This document shows, in pieces, positions 1 through 7,402 of a DNA stretch of 64,000 nt; the first letter of the stretch is position 1; each line of letters begins with the position of its first letter. Both the position numbers and the translations under genes were made by a program. The notes below the pieces were generated by a model. It searched no databases, had not been told where the DNA came from, and saw nothing but the letters and a program-made list of their open reading frames with translations. Source of the stretch: Blastococcus sp. DSM 46786 (GTDB taxonomy: Bacteria > Actinomycetota > Actinomycetes > Mycobacteriales > Geodermatophilaceae); NCBI RefSeq assembly GCF_900109665.1, contig NZ_FOAO01000005.1, positions 124,001-188,000 on the forward strand, given 5' to 3'.

Positions 1-761
1 CCGCGCGGTACCTGGACGCCGCCGAGGAGGTCGAGTTCGGCGAGCTGCACCTGTTCCTGGGGCCGGACTTCGCGATCACCGTGCGGCACAGCGAGTCGCC
101 GGACCTGTCGCGGGTGCGGCGCCGGCTGGAGAGCGACCCGGAGCTGCTGGCCCGGGGCAGCGAGGCGGTGCTCTACGCGACGCTGGACGCCGTCGTCGAC
201 GGGTACCGGCCGGTGGTCGACGGGCTGGCCAACGACATCGACGAGATCGAGACCCAGGTGTTCGGGGGCGACCCCGGCGTCTCGCGGCGCATCTACGAGC
301 TGTCCCAGGAGGTGCTGGAGTTCCAGCGGGCCGCCCAGCCGCTCACCGGCATCATCGCCGCGCTCACCGCCGGGTTCGACAAGTACGGCGTCGACGAGGA
401 GCTGCGCAGCTACCTGCGCGACGTCGCGGACCACGTCATCCAGGTCAACGAGCGGGTGGAGGGCTTCCGGCTGCAGCTGCGCGACATCCTCACCGTGAAC
501 GCGACCCTGGTGGCGCAGCGGCAGAACGAGGAGATCCGCGAGCTCACGGAGACCTCGATCGCCCAGGGCGAGGAGGTCAAGAAGATCTCGGCCTGGGCCG
601 CCATCCTCTTCGCGCCGAGCCTCGTCGGCGGCGTCTACGGGATGAACTTCGACCACATGCCCGAGCTCGACGAGGTCTGGGGTTACCCGTTCGCGCTGCT
701 GCTCATGGTGGGCGTCAGCCTGACGCTCTACCTGGTCTTCAAGCGCCGCGACTGGATCTGA
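1..761 (+). CDS. corA: CorA-type magnesium/cobalt transporter, 5' end cut by window
   Basis: The open frame runs from base 3 without a start, so the gene begins upstream of the window. About 252 C-terminal residues are visible. A long acidic helical cytoplasmic region is followed by two membrane helices. The family signature YGMN lies between the helices, and the protein ends in a short basic tail (KRRDWI), as CorA proteins do. CorA forms a pentameric channel for Mg2+ (sometimes Co2+/Ni2+) in the inner membrane, and the GMN loop is its selectivity filter. A hairpin repeat begins directly at the stop codon. Confidence 0.93.
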   Translation, partial: ARYLDAAEEVEFGELHLFLGPDFAITVRHSESPDLSRVRRRLESDPELLARGSEAVLYATLDAVVDGYRPVVDGLANDIDEIETQVFGGDPGVSRRIYELSQEVLEFQRAAQPLTGIIAALTAGFDKYGVDEELRSYLRDVADHVIQVNERVEGFRLQLRDILTVNATLVAQRQNEEIRELTETSIAQGEEVKKISAWAAILFAPSLVGGVYGMNFDHMPELDEVWGYPFALLLMVGVSLTLYLVFKRRDWI

Positions 762-816
762 GGACCGGCCTTCCCCCACGCCTCGCACGCTCGGCGCGGG
801 ACCTCGAAGGCCGGCC
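761..816 (+). repeat. Hairpin repeat element, copy A
   Basis: A 56-bp GC-rich element starts at the corA stop codon. It begins AGGACCGGCC, has a C-run followed by CACG in the left half and GCGCGGGACC in the right half, and ends GGCCGGCC. The outer GGCCTT and AAGGCC segments can pair. The same layout recurs at 31358-31415 and 32696-32752. Its position suggests it serves as a terminator for corA. It belongs to a dispersed family, not to a unique site. Confidence 0.6.
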
Positions 817-907
817 GGCGCAGGCTCGGGACGGCAGCCCGTCCCCCGGGGTCCGACGGCCACCCTCCTCCCCGGCCAGGCCACCCGCGCGGGACCGACC
901 CCGGCGG

Positions 908-1804
908 TCAGACGACCGGGGTACCGCTGCTCGCGGTCAGCTCCCCGTAGGCGGCCGAGAGCTGCCGCGTCAGGAGGCCCGGCTCGCCGGTGCCGATCCG
1001 CCGCCCGTCGACGGCGAGCACGGGCGTGAGCTCACCCATCGTGCCGGTGACGAACGCCTCGTCGGCCGCGTACAGCTGGGTCGCCGAGAAGTCGCCGACC
1101 TCGGTGGGGATGTCGGCCGTGGCCAGCCGGAGCACCGCGGCGCGGGTGATGCCCTCCGGGCACGCCCCGGTCGTCGGGGTCCGCAGCACGCCGCCGGCGG
1201 CGAAGAAGACGTGCGTCGCGTTGGTCTCGGCCACGAAGCCGCGGGCGTCGAGCATCAGCGCGTCGTCGGCGCCGGCGACGTTGGCCTCGATCTTGGCGAG
1301 GATCGAGGTGAGCAGGTTGTTGTGGTGGATCTTCGGGTCGAGCACGTCGGGGGTGGGCCGGCGGACGCTCGAGGTGACCAGCGTGATGCCGCCGGTGTCG
1401 TAGACCGGTGGCTTGTGCTCGGCCAGCACGATCAACGTCGGGCCGCTCCGGTTGAGCCGCGGGTCCATGCCGCTGGTCACCTTGGCGCCGCGGGTCAGCG
1501 TGAGCCGGACGTGCACGCCGTCGGTCATGCCGTTGGCGGCCAGCGTGCGGCGGATCTGCTCCACGATCGCGGTGTCGTCGGGGATCTCGGCGAACGCCAG
1601 GGCCTGCGCCGAGCGGCGCAGCCGGGCCAGGTGCTCCTCGAGGGCGAAGATCCGGCCCTGGTACAGCCGTAGGCCCTCCCACACCGCGTCCCCGCCCTGG
1701 ACGACGGAGTCGAACGGGCTCACGCCGGCCTCGTCGCGGTGGGCCAGCCGGCCGTCCACGTTGACCACCAGGTCGCGGTTGCGCTCGTCGAACTGCTGCA
1801 GCAC
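908..1804 (-). CDS. PLP-dependent class IV aminotransferase
   Basis: 298 residues, the usual length for fold-type IV aminotransferases (branched-chain aminotransferase, D-alanine aminotransferase and aminodeoxychorismate lyase group). The PLP-lysine region reads LDPKIHHNNLL and the following E-T-N-A-T-H-V-F segment is the conserved EtNxxNvF motif. Early residues G-DAVWEGLRLYQGRIF match the family's VFEGIR region. The family transfers amino groups between branched-chain or related amino acids and 2-oxoglutarate. Exact substrate cannot be read from sequence. It starts 3 bases after the stop of the sulfotransferase-like gene, so the two are probably one operon. Confidence 0.85.
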   Translation of the reverse strand: MLQQFDERNRDLVVNVDGRLAHRDEAGVSPFDSVVQGGDAVWEGLRLYQGRIFALEEHLARLRRSAQALAFAEIPDDTAIVEQIRRTLAANGMTDGVHVRLTLTRGAKVTSGMDPRLNRSGPTLIVLAEHKPPVYDTGGITLVTSSVRRPTPDVLDPKIHHNNLLTSILAKIEANVAGADDALMLDARGFVAETNATHVFFAAGGVLRTPTTGACPEGITRAAVLRLATADIPTEVGDFSATQLYAADEAFVTGTMGELTPVLAVDGRRIGTGEPGLLTRQLSAAYGELTASSGTPVV

Positions 1805-1807
1805 GGG

Positions 1808-2545
1808 TCAGCTCCTCAGCCGGCTGTCGGCCAGCTCGTCGTAGTGGGGGAGGCACTCGGCGGCGAGCCCGGCCAGGGACCCGGGCAGCTCCACGGGTGC
1901 GTCGCGGTACGGGCCGAAGCCGGTGGAGGTGTCCACGCTCGCGTACCAGTGCGGCGCCCACACGCCGTCGGTGTCCCGGCGGCCGGGCGGCCAGGACAGC
2001 ATGCGTTCGTCGAACGGGACGTCCAGCGCCGCGCACAGGGCGGTGAGGACGCCGCGCGGGTCGCGCAGCAGGTCGTCGGAGTCCACGACCGGGCCGCCGA
2101 AGCGGCGGTGCAGCGCGACCTGCTGGGCGAGGCCGAGGTCGGCCAGGGTCGGCTGCTCGCGCACCCGCGCGTAGGAGGCGAGCAGCCGGCGCGGGTCGCG
2201 GATCAGGAAGGCGTGCCGCAGCCCGGCGAAGGCGTCGAGGTCGACCTCCGGCAGCACGTGGTGGGTCATGTGCTTCTGGTAGGAGAGGGTGGCGCCGTCG
2301 GGCAGGTCGTCGTCGGTCAGGGTGCGGACGACGGTGCGCCAGTCGGTGGGCTGGCTGGCGATCACCTCGTCGCGGCCCGGGTGGTCCAGTCCGGTCGCGG
2401 CCAGGTAGTACGCGTAGAGCGGCTCGTCGACGACGACGGTGTCGGGGCGGTTCTCCCAGGCGCGCATGGTCGCCGTCGACAGGGTGCGCGGCCCCGACCA
2501 CATCGCGATCCGCACCGGCGTCGTCGTCCGGCCGGTCCCCGTCAT
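1808..2545 (-). CDS. Sulfotransferase-like protein
   Basis: 245 residues. The N-terminal segment IAMWSGPRTLSTATMRAWENR resembles the PAPS-binding start of a group of sulfotransferase-fold proteins often annotated next to, or confused with, branched-chain aminotransferases. A central FLIRDPRRLLASYARVRE segment matches the RDPR..l.S 3'-phosphate-binding motif of the fold. The partner gene immediately downstream is a class IV aminotransferase, a pairing that explains this misnaming. Whether it transfers sulfate, and to what, is unknown. It is the first gene of the two-gene unit. Confidence 0.72.
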   Translation of the reverse strand: MTGTGRTTTPVRIAMWSGPRTLSTATMRAWENRPDTVVVDEPLYAYYLAATGLDHPGRDEVIASQPTDWRTVVRTLTDDDLPDGATLSYQKHMTHHVLPEVDLDAFAGLRHAFLIRDPRRLLASYARVREQPTLADLGLAQQVALHRRFGGPVVDSDDLLRDPRGVLTALCAALDVPFDERMLSWPPGRRDTDGVWAPHWYASVDTSTGFGPYRDAPVELPGSLAGLAAECLPHYDELADSRLRS

Positions 2546-2638
2546 GCAGGCATCGTGCCGGACGGCGGGCTGGTGGGCAGCAGAACGCCGGGAACAACCG
2601 GCTGGACGGGGCCGTTACCCTGACTGCACAACTGCACA

Positions 2639-3010
2639 GGGGGTGATTGGTCTCGACTTCGGTCGGGTGTCCAGGGGAAGCGAGCCGAGGAAGCCAACGA
2701 TGAGCTCGTTAACCACGCGTTGGAAACAACACAAGCGCCGACTCCAGTCAGCGCGAGTTCGCCCTCGCTGCCTAAGTAGCGAGGCGACTCTGTCAGCCCG
2801 GGTTCGTCATCGGCCCGGATCCTGGCATCAGCTAGATGACTCACCGTGAGTGCCGGTCGCGGGCGTTCACGGGACATCTCACAGCGACTGGGCCCGTCAC
2901 ATCGACTCGTCCGCGAGATCGATGGGGTCGAGCAGAGGCAGTAGCGGACTGCGCTCGGAGAAGCCCTGGATATGCGTCGAAGGACGCGGGTTCGATTCCC
3001 GCCACCTCCA
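2639..3010 (+). ncRNA. ssrA: tmRNA (transfer-messenger RNA)
   Basis: The 5' end GGGGGUG pairs with CACCUCC at 3003-3009 to close the tRNA-like acceptor stem, and the 3' end carries the T-arm GGTTCGATTCC. The tag reading frame is visible at 2737-2775: resume codon GCC, then ADSSQREFALAA and a TAA stop. The tag closely resembles the known actinobacterial tag type ending in ALAA, which Clp-family proteases recognise. tmRNA with SmpB rescues stalled ribosomes and marks the incomplete protein for destruction. CCA is not fully encoded. Confidence 0.95.
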
Positions 3011-3021
3011 CCCCGCTCCAC

Positions 3022-3057
3022 CACGAAGGGCCCGGTCGGCAGACCGGGCCCTTCGTG
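3022..3057 (+). terminator. Strong hairpin terminator after tmRNA
   Basis: A perfect 16-bp inverted repeat (3022-3037 with 3042-3057) with a GGCA loop begins 12 bases after the tmRNA 3' end. There is no long U tract, which is common in this GC-rich group. The position supports transcription termination of ssrA. Confidence 0.85.
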
Positions 3058-3255
3058 CGTCCGGGGCCCGCGTGCAGCGCGCCCGTCGGTCAGGAGGGCC
3101 GGCTCGGCGGCGCCCCACCGGATCCGCCCGGGGCAGTGCCCATCCCGCCGCCGCTCGGCGTGGTGGTGGTGTCGCGCTTGGGTGTGCTGTGTGAGTGACG
3201 TCGCAGGTCGCGGACGAGAAAGGCCCCGACCTCCTCCGTAGACTCGCTCCCGCAA

Positions 3256-3344
3256 CCATCCGGAGCGGCTGAGAGACCTGGCTCGTCGACGTCGCAGCAA
3301 CCCCCCGCATCGGCGGGCGCGGGTGCTACTGCCAGGACCGATGG
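3256..3344 (+). promoter_or_regulatory. SAM-I (S-box) riboswitch upstream of the methionine transporter
   Basis: Conserved S-box landmarks appear in order: GAGAGACCTGGCTCG, CGCAGCAACC, and GGTGCTACTGCCAGGA. A closing P1 helix forms between CCATCcGG (3256-3263) and CCGATGG (3338-3344). The family binds S-adenosylmethionine and lowers expression of methionine genes. Here the 3' strand of P1 runs into the GGAGGA Shine-Dalgarno (3343-3348) of a 24-residue leader ORF, so ligand binding would directly affect that ORF's translation. metNIQ lies downstream. Confidence 0.88.
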
Positions 3345-3353
3345 AGGAACACC

Positions 3354-3428
3354 ATGCGGTACGAGCTGCTCTCGTGGGCCCGCCGGCACGTCGACCTGTG
3401 CCGGACCGGCACAGCCATGTGCCGCTGA
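3354..3428 (+). CDS. Putative regulatory leader peptide (RRHVDL type) before metN
   Basis: A 24-codon ORF with ATG start and a GGAGGA ribosome site 5 bases upstream. The peptide contains ARRHVDLCRTG near its centre and ends AMCR, so it has two cysteines. Short peptides with RRHVDL followed by a Cys-rich tail are known as putative leader peptides upstream of sulfur genes in Actinobacteria, where translation of the Cys codons is thought to sense cysteine. It lies between the SAM riboswitch and metN. A second peptide of the same type precedes tauE at 34344-34415 on the other strand. Confidence 0.75.
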   Translation: MRYELLSWARRHVDLCRTGTAMCR

Positions 3429-3455
3429 GGCCTCCCGCCTCCCGCCTCCTGGCGT

Positions 3456-3480
3456 CGCCCGCCCCACCGGACGGCGGGCG
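3456..3480 (+). promoter_or_regulatory. Possible attenuator hairpin between leader peptide and metN
   Basis: CGCCCGCC (3456-3463) and GGCGGGCG (3473-3480) form a perfect 8-bp stem with a 9-base loop, 28 bases after the leader peptide stop. It is followed by a short direct repeat of CACCCCAGCCACCGCG. No U tract follows. It could be a conditional terminator or a structure affecting metN translation. The role is inferred from position only. Confidence 0.4.
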
Positions 3481-3599
3481 CGCACCCCAGCCACCGCGCA
3501 CCCCAGCCACCGCGCACCGCGGGCGACCACGCCCTCGCCGGGGACCCCCGGCGGCGTCGCCGCGCGCCCGTGCCTGCTCAACCCCGAGGACCGCACCCC

Positions 3600-4616
3600 G
3601 TGATCGAACTGAACGACGTCCGCAAGGTCTTCCCTGCCCGCGGGCAGGCCGGCGAGGTCGTCGCCGTCGACGGCGTCAGCCTGGCGGTGGACCGCGGCGA
3701 GTTCGCCGGCGTCGTCGGCCCCAGCGGCTCGGGCAAGAGCACGCTGGTGCGCCTGGTCAACCTGCTGGAGCGGCCCACATCGGGCTCGGTGACCGTCGAC
3801 GGGCAGCTGCTGACCGAGCTGCCGGACGAGCAGGTCCGGCAGGCGCGGCGCTCCATCGGGATGGTCTTCCAGCACTTCGAGCTGCTCGACTCACGCACCG
3901 CCGCGGGGAACGTGGAGCACCCGCTGGAGCTCTCCGGCATGGGCCGGGCCGAGCGCAGGCGGCGGGCCGGGGAGCTGCTGGACCTCGTGGGGCTCGGCGA
4001 CCGCGCCGGCGCCCGCCCCGCCCAGCTCTCCGGCGGCCAGAAGCAGCGCGTGGCCATCGCCCGCGCGCTCGCCGTCCGGCCGACGGTGCTGCTCTGCGAC
4101 GAGGCCACCTCCGCGCTGGACCAGGCGAGCACCACCGGCGTCCTGGAGCTGCTGCGCCGGGTGCGGGACGAGCTCGGCCTCACGGTCCTCCTGATCACCC
4201 ACGAGATGTCCGTCGTCAAGGCCGTCTGCGACAGCGCCGTGCTGCTGGACCGGGGGCGGGTCGTCGACGGCGGCCGGCTGGCCGACGTCCTGACCCGGCC
4301 GGGTTCGCCGCTGGGCGACGCCCTGCTCCCGGCGCCGGTGGCGGACGCCGGTGCCGCGCACGACGGCGCCCTGCTGCGGGTGACCGTCACCGACCGGACG
4401 CCGGAGACCCTCGTCCTCCAGACGCTGATCGGCGAGCTGGGCCTGGCCGTCGAGATCGCCGGCGGGTCGGTGGAGACCGTCGCCGGTGGCCGCTACGGCC
4501 GGCTGCTCCTGCGGGTCACCGGAGGAGTCGCCGGGCTGGACGACGCCGTGCACCGGTTGCGGGCCGGCGGCGTCCTGGTCGAGCGCGTGGCCGCGACCGC
4601 CGAGGTGGCCCGGTGA
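3600..4616 (+). CDS. metN: Methionine ABC transporter ATP-binding protein MetN
   Basis: 338 residues from GTG at 3600, chosen because GAGGA lies 9 bases upstream; a GTG at 3570 lacks such a site. Walker A GPSGSGKS is at about residues 40-47, the LSGGQ signature about 145, and Walker B VLLCDEATS about 165. A C-terminal NIL domain (about 255-335) is the methionine-binding regulatory domain typical of MetN. With MetI and MetQ it imports D/L-methionine. It is preceded by a SAM riboswitch and leader peptide and overlaps metI by GTGA. Confidence 0.95.
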   Translation: MIELNDVRKVFPARGQAGEVVAVDGVSLAVDRGEFAGVVGPSGSGKSTLVRLVNLLERPTSGSVTVDGQLLTELPDEQVRQARRSIGMVFQHFELLDSRTAAGNVEHPLELSGMGRAERRRRAGELLDLVGLGDRAGARPAQLSGGQKQRVAIARALAVRPTVLLCDEATSALDQASTTGVLELLRRVRDELGLTVLLITHEMSVVKAVCDSAVLLDRGRVVDGGRLADVLTRPGSPLGDALLPAPVADAGAAHDGALLRVTVTDRTPETLVLQTLIGELGLAVEIAGGSVETVAGGRYGRLLLRVTGGVAGLDDAVHRLRAGGVLVERVAATAEVAR

Positions 4617-5272
4617 GCGACTGGAACCGCATCTGGCCCCAGCTGCTGGACGCCACCTGGGAGACCCTCTACATGGTCGGGGTCGCGGCCCTGGTCACCG
4701 TGCTCCTGGGCGTCCCGCTGGGCGTGCTGCTGACCGTCACCGCGCCAGGCGGGCTGGCTCCGCGGCCGCTGCTGCACCGGCTCGTCGGCCTGGTCGTGAA
4801 CCTCGGCCGCGCGCTGCCGTTCATCATCCTGCTGGTCCTCGTCGCCCCGGTCACCCGCGGCATCGTCGGGACGACGATCGGCTCCACCGCGGCGATCGTG
4901 CCGCTGACCATCGGCGCCGTCCCGTTCCTCGCCCGGCTGGTGGAGACCAGCCTGCGCGAGGTCGCCGCCGGCAAGGTGGAGGCGGCGCTGTCGATGGGCG
5001 CCCGCCGGCGTGACGTCGTGCGCACCGTGCTGCTGCCGGAGGCCCGGCCGTCGCTGGTGGCCGGCATCACGGTCACCGTCGTCGCGCTGATCAGCTACTC
5101 GGCCATGGCCGGTGCAGTCGGCGGCGGCGGGCTGGGCGACTTCGCCATCCGCTTCGGCTACCAGCAGTTCCGCACCGACATCACCCTCGCGACCGTCGTC
5201 CTCCTGCTCGTCATCGTCCAGGCCCTCCAGTGGGCCGGGGACCGCTGGGCGCGCTCGCTCGCGCACGCCTGA
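4613..5272 (+). CDS. metI: Methionine ABC transporter permease MetI
   Basis: 219 residues, starting at GTG 4613 inside the metN stop (GTGA overlap), so translation is probably coupled. About five membrane helices. The cytoplasmic EAA loop reads EAALSMGARRRDVVRTVLLPEA, with the conserved Gly that contacts the ATPase. Length and motif match MetI. It forms the dimeric membrane channel with two MetN subunits. Confidence 0.95.
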   Translation: MSDWNRIWPQLLDATWETLYMVGVAALVTVLLGVPLGVLLTVTAPGGLAPRPLLHRLVGLVVNLGRALPFIILLVLVAPVTRGIVGTTIGSTAAIVPLTIGAVPFLARLVETSLREVAAGKVEAALSMGARRRDVVRTVLLPEARPSLVAGITVTVVALISYSAMAGAVGGGGLGDFAIRFGYQQFRTDITLATVVLLLVIVQALQWAGDRWARSLAHA

Positions 5273-5334
5273 TCCGACCGCCACGGCGTCCGCCCGGCCG
5301 CCGTCCCACCCCGCCACAGAGGAGAAACACCACC

Positions 5335-6150
5335 ATGCGCACCCGCTTCCCCGCCCTGCTGGCCGCGTCGGCGATGACGGCCCTGCTCGCCGCCTGCGGC
5401 GGCGAGGCCGAGCTCTCGGCGGCCGACGAGCCGCTGCGGGTGGGCGCCTCCCCGGTCCCGCACGCGGAGATCCTGCGCTACATCGACGAGAACCTCGCCG
5501 AGGACGCCGGGCTGGACCTGGAGATCGTCGAGTTCACCGACTACGTGCAGCCCAACGTGGCCCTGGACGACGGCTCACTGGACGCCAACTACTTCCAGAC
5601 CACCCCGTACCTGGAGGAGCAGGAGGCCAGCGCCGGATACGACTTCGAGGCGCTCGACCCGGTGCACATCGAGCCGCTGGGCATCTACTCGAGCACGCTG
5701 ACCGACCTCGCCGACCTGCCCGACGGCGCGACGGTGGCCATCCCGAACGACCCGACCAACGCCGCGCGGGCGCTGCGGCTGCTGGAGGCCAACGGCCTCA
5801 TCACCCTCGCCGACACCGGCGACGCCGCGCCGACCTCGCTGGACATCGAGGGCAACCCGAAGAACCTCGAGATCTCCGAGGTCGAGGCCGCGCAGGTGCC
5901 CCGGTCCCTGGCCGACGTGGACATCGCGGTCATCAACGGCAACTACGCCATCGAGGCCGACCTGGTCCCGGCCGAGGACGCGTTGGCGCTGGAGGAGGGG
6001 GAGGGCAACCCCAACGCCAACCTCCTGGTGGTGCGCACCGGCGACGAGGGGGACGAGCGCATCCAGGAGCTGGAGGGGCTGCTGCACTCGGACGAGGTGC
6101 GCCAGTTCATCGAGGAGAACTACGAAGGAGCCGTCCTCGCCGCGTTCTGA
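5335..6150 (+). CDS. metQ: Methionine-binding lipoprotein MetQ
   Basis: 271 residues. ATG at 5335 follows a GAGGAG site. A lipobox LLAAC places the lipidated Cys at residue 21. The mature protein belongs to the NlpA/MetQ substrate-binding family: VGASPVPHAEILRYI, then DYVQPNVALDDGSLDANYFQ, typical of methionine-binding MetQ. It delivers methionine to MetNI at the outer face of the membrane. The operon ends in a hairpin just downstream. Confidence 0.95.
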   Translation: MRTRFPALLAASAMTALLAACGGEAELSAADEPLRVGASPVPHAEILRYIDENLAEDAGLDLEIVEFTDYVQPNVALDDGSLDANYFQTTPYLEEQEASAGYDFEALDPVHIEPLGIYSSTLTDLADLPDGATVAIPNDPTNAARALRLLEANGLITLADTGDAAPTSLDIEGNPKNLEISEVEAAQVPRSLADVDIAVINGNYAIEADLVPAEDALALEEGEGNPNANLLVVRTGDEGDERIQELEGLLHSDEVRQFIEENYEGAVLAAF

Positions 6151-6154
6151 CCGC

Positions 6155-6188
6155 CGGGGCGGGGCACCTGCACGGGCGTCCCGCCCCG
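6155..6188 (+). terminator. Hairpin terminator of metNIQ
   Basis: CGGGGCGGG (6155-6163) pairs with CCCGCCCCG (6180-6188), a 9-bp stem starting 5 bases after the metQ stop codon. Confidence 0.65.
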
Positions 6189-6226
6189 CGCACCGGCACC
6201 CGCGGCGTATGTGTACGCTCGTTCCT

Positions 6227-6823
6227 ATGAGCTCCCGGCCCGGTGCGGGCGATCCCCGGACGATGCGCGAGCGGATGCTCGCCGGCGACCTCTACATCGC
6301 CGACGACCCCGAGATCGCCGAGGAGAGCGCCCGGGCCCTCGACCTGGCCGACGCCTACAACGCGACGTCGGTCCGCCAGGGTTCGCTGCGCCGGCAGCTG
6401 CTGGCGGAGCTGCTCGGCGCGGTGGGGGAGGGGACGGAGATCCGGCCGCCCCTGCGCGTCGACTACGGCAGCAACATCCGCATCGGCGCCCGCTGCTTCG
6501 CCAACTTCGGCCTGGTCGCCCTCGACGTCGCCCCCATCACCATCGGGGACGACGTGCAGATCGGGCCCAACGTCCAGCTGCTCACGCCCACCCACCCGGT
6601 GGAGCCGGGCCCCCGTCGGGACAAGTGGGAGGCGGCCGAGCCGATCGCCATCGGCGACAACGTCTGGCTCGGCGGCGGGGCGATCGTGCTGCCCGGCGTC
6701 ACCATCGGGGAGAACACCGTCGTCGGCGCCGGCGCGGTGGTCACCCGCGACCTGCCGGCCGACGTGGTGGCGGTCGGCAACCCGGCACGCGTCGTCCGCC
6801 GGCTGGACGACCCCGCCCGGTGA
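6227..6823 (+). CDS. Maltose/galactoside O-acetyltransferase family protein (left-handed beta helix)
   Basis: 198 residues from ATG at 6227. The N-terminal MRERMLAGDLYIADDPEI is the maltose-acetyltransferase (Mac) domain, and the rest consists of hexapeptide repeats such as ITIGDDVQIGPNV and VTIGENTVVGAGAVVTRDLPA. The catalytic His lies in the TPTHPVEPGPR loop. The enzyme transfers acetyl from acetyl-CoA to a sugar or related hydroxyl; the acceptor is unknown. A TACGCT -10-like hexamer lies 7 bases before the ATG, so the message may be leaderless. It overlaps the following tetR gene by GTGA. Confidence 0.88.
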   Translation: MSSRPGAGDPRTMRERMLAGDLYIADDPEIAEESARALDLADAYNATSVRQGSLRRQLLAELLGAVGEGTEIRPPLRVDYGSNIRIGARCFANFGLVALDVAPITIGDDVQIGPNVQLLTPTHPVEPGPRRDKWEAAEPIAIGDNVWLGGGAIVLPGVTIGENTVVGAGAVVTRDLPADVVAVGNPARVVRRLDDPAR

Positions 6824-7383
6824 GCGCCGACCCGACGACGGTCCGCCGTCCCCGTCGGCACGACCCCGGGCGGCGCGACCGGCTGGTCGACACCACGCTC
6901 GACGTCATCGCCGCGCAGGGGGTCGCGACGGCCACGCACCGGGCGATCGCCCGCGCCGCCGACGTGCCCCTCGGGTCGCTGACGTACCACTTCGGCTCGC
7001 TCACCGAGCTGCTCGCCGCCGCCTTCACCCGGCACGTGGACGACGTCGCGGCCCGATTCGACGCGCGCATGGCGGCCGCCCCGGATCGCGCGGCGGCGCT
7101 GGAGGCGCTCGTCGAGCACCTCACCGGCGACCTGCTGGGCTCGCAGCGCGACCTGGTGCTCGCCGTCGAGCTGTACGTCGCCGCGGCCCGCGACGCCGAG
7201 CTGCGCGCGGTCACCCAGGACTGGATGTCGCGGAGCCGCCGCAGCCTGGAGCGGCACCTCGACCCGGTCACCGCCCGCGAGGTCGACGCCCTCGTCGAGG
7301 GGCTGGTCCTGCACAGCGCGCTGTCCACCGACCCGATGGACGCCGCGCAGATCCGTGCCGCGCTGCTCCGGTTCGCCGGCTGA
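6820..7383 (+). CDS. TetR family transcriptional regulator
   Basis: 187 residues, start GTG 6820 overlapping the previous stop. The N-terminal helix-turn-helix is clear: LVDTTLDVIAAQGVATATHRAIARAADVPLGSLTYHFGSLTELL. The C-terminal part (AAALEALVEHLTGDLL onward) is the ligand/dimer domain. It sits between an acetyltransferase and an MFS exporter, all on one strand with short gaps, so it probably controls this small unit. No palindromic operator was recognised upstream. Confidence 0.88.
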   Translation: MSADPTTVRRPRRHDPGRRDRLVDTTLDVIAAQGVATATHRAIARAADVPLGSLTYHFGSLTELLAAAFTRHVDDVAARFDARMAAAPDRAAALEALVEHLTGDLLGSQRDLVLAVELYVAAARDAELRAVTQDWMSRSRRSLERHLDPVTAREVDALVEGLVLHSALSTDPMDAAQIRAALLRFAG

Positions 7384-7402
7384 CCGGGAGCTGGAGCCCG
7401 CC

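Noticed and set aside
1032..2597. A 521-codon open frame overlapping the aminotransferase and sulfotransferase-like genes
   Set aside because: It is a frame shadow of the two real genes, with an extreme Arg/Pro composition and no motifs.
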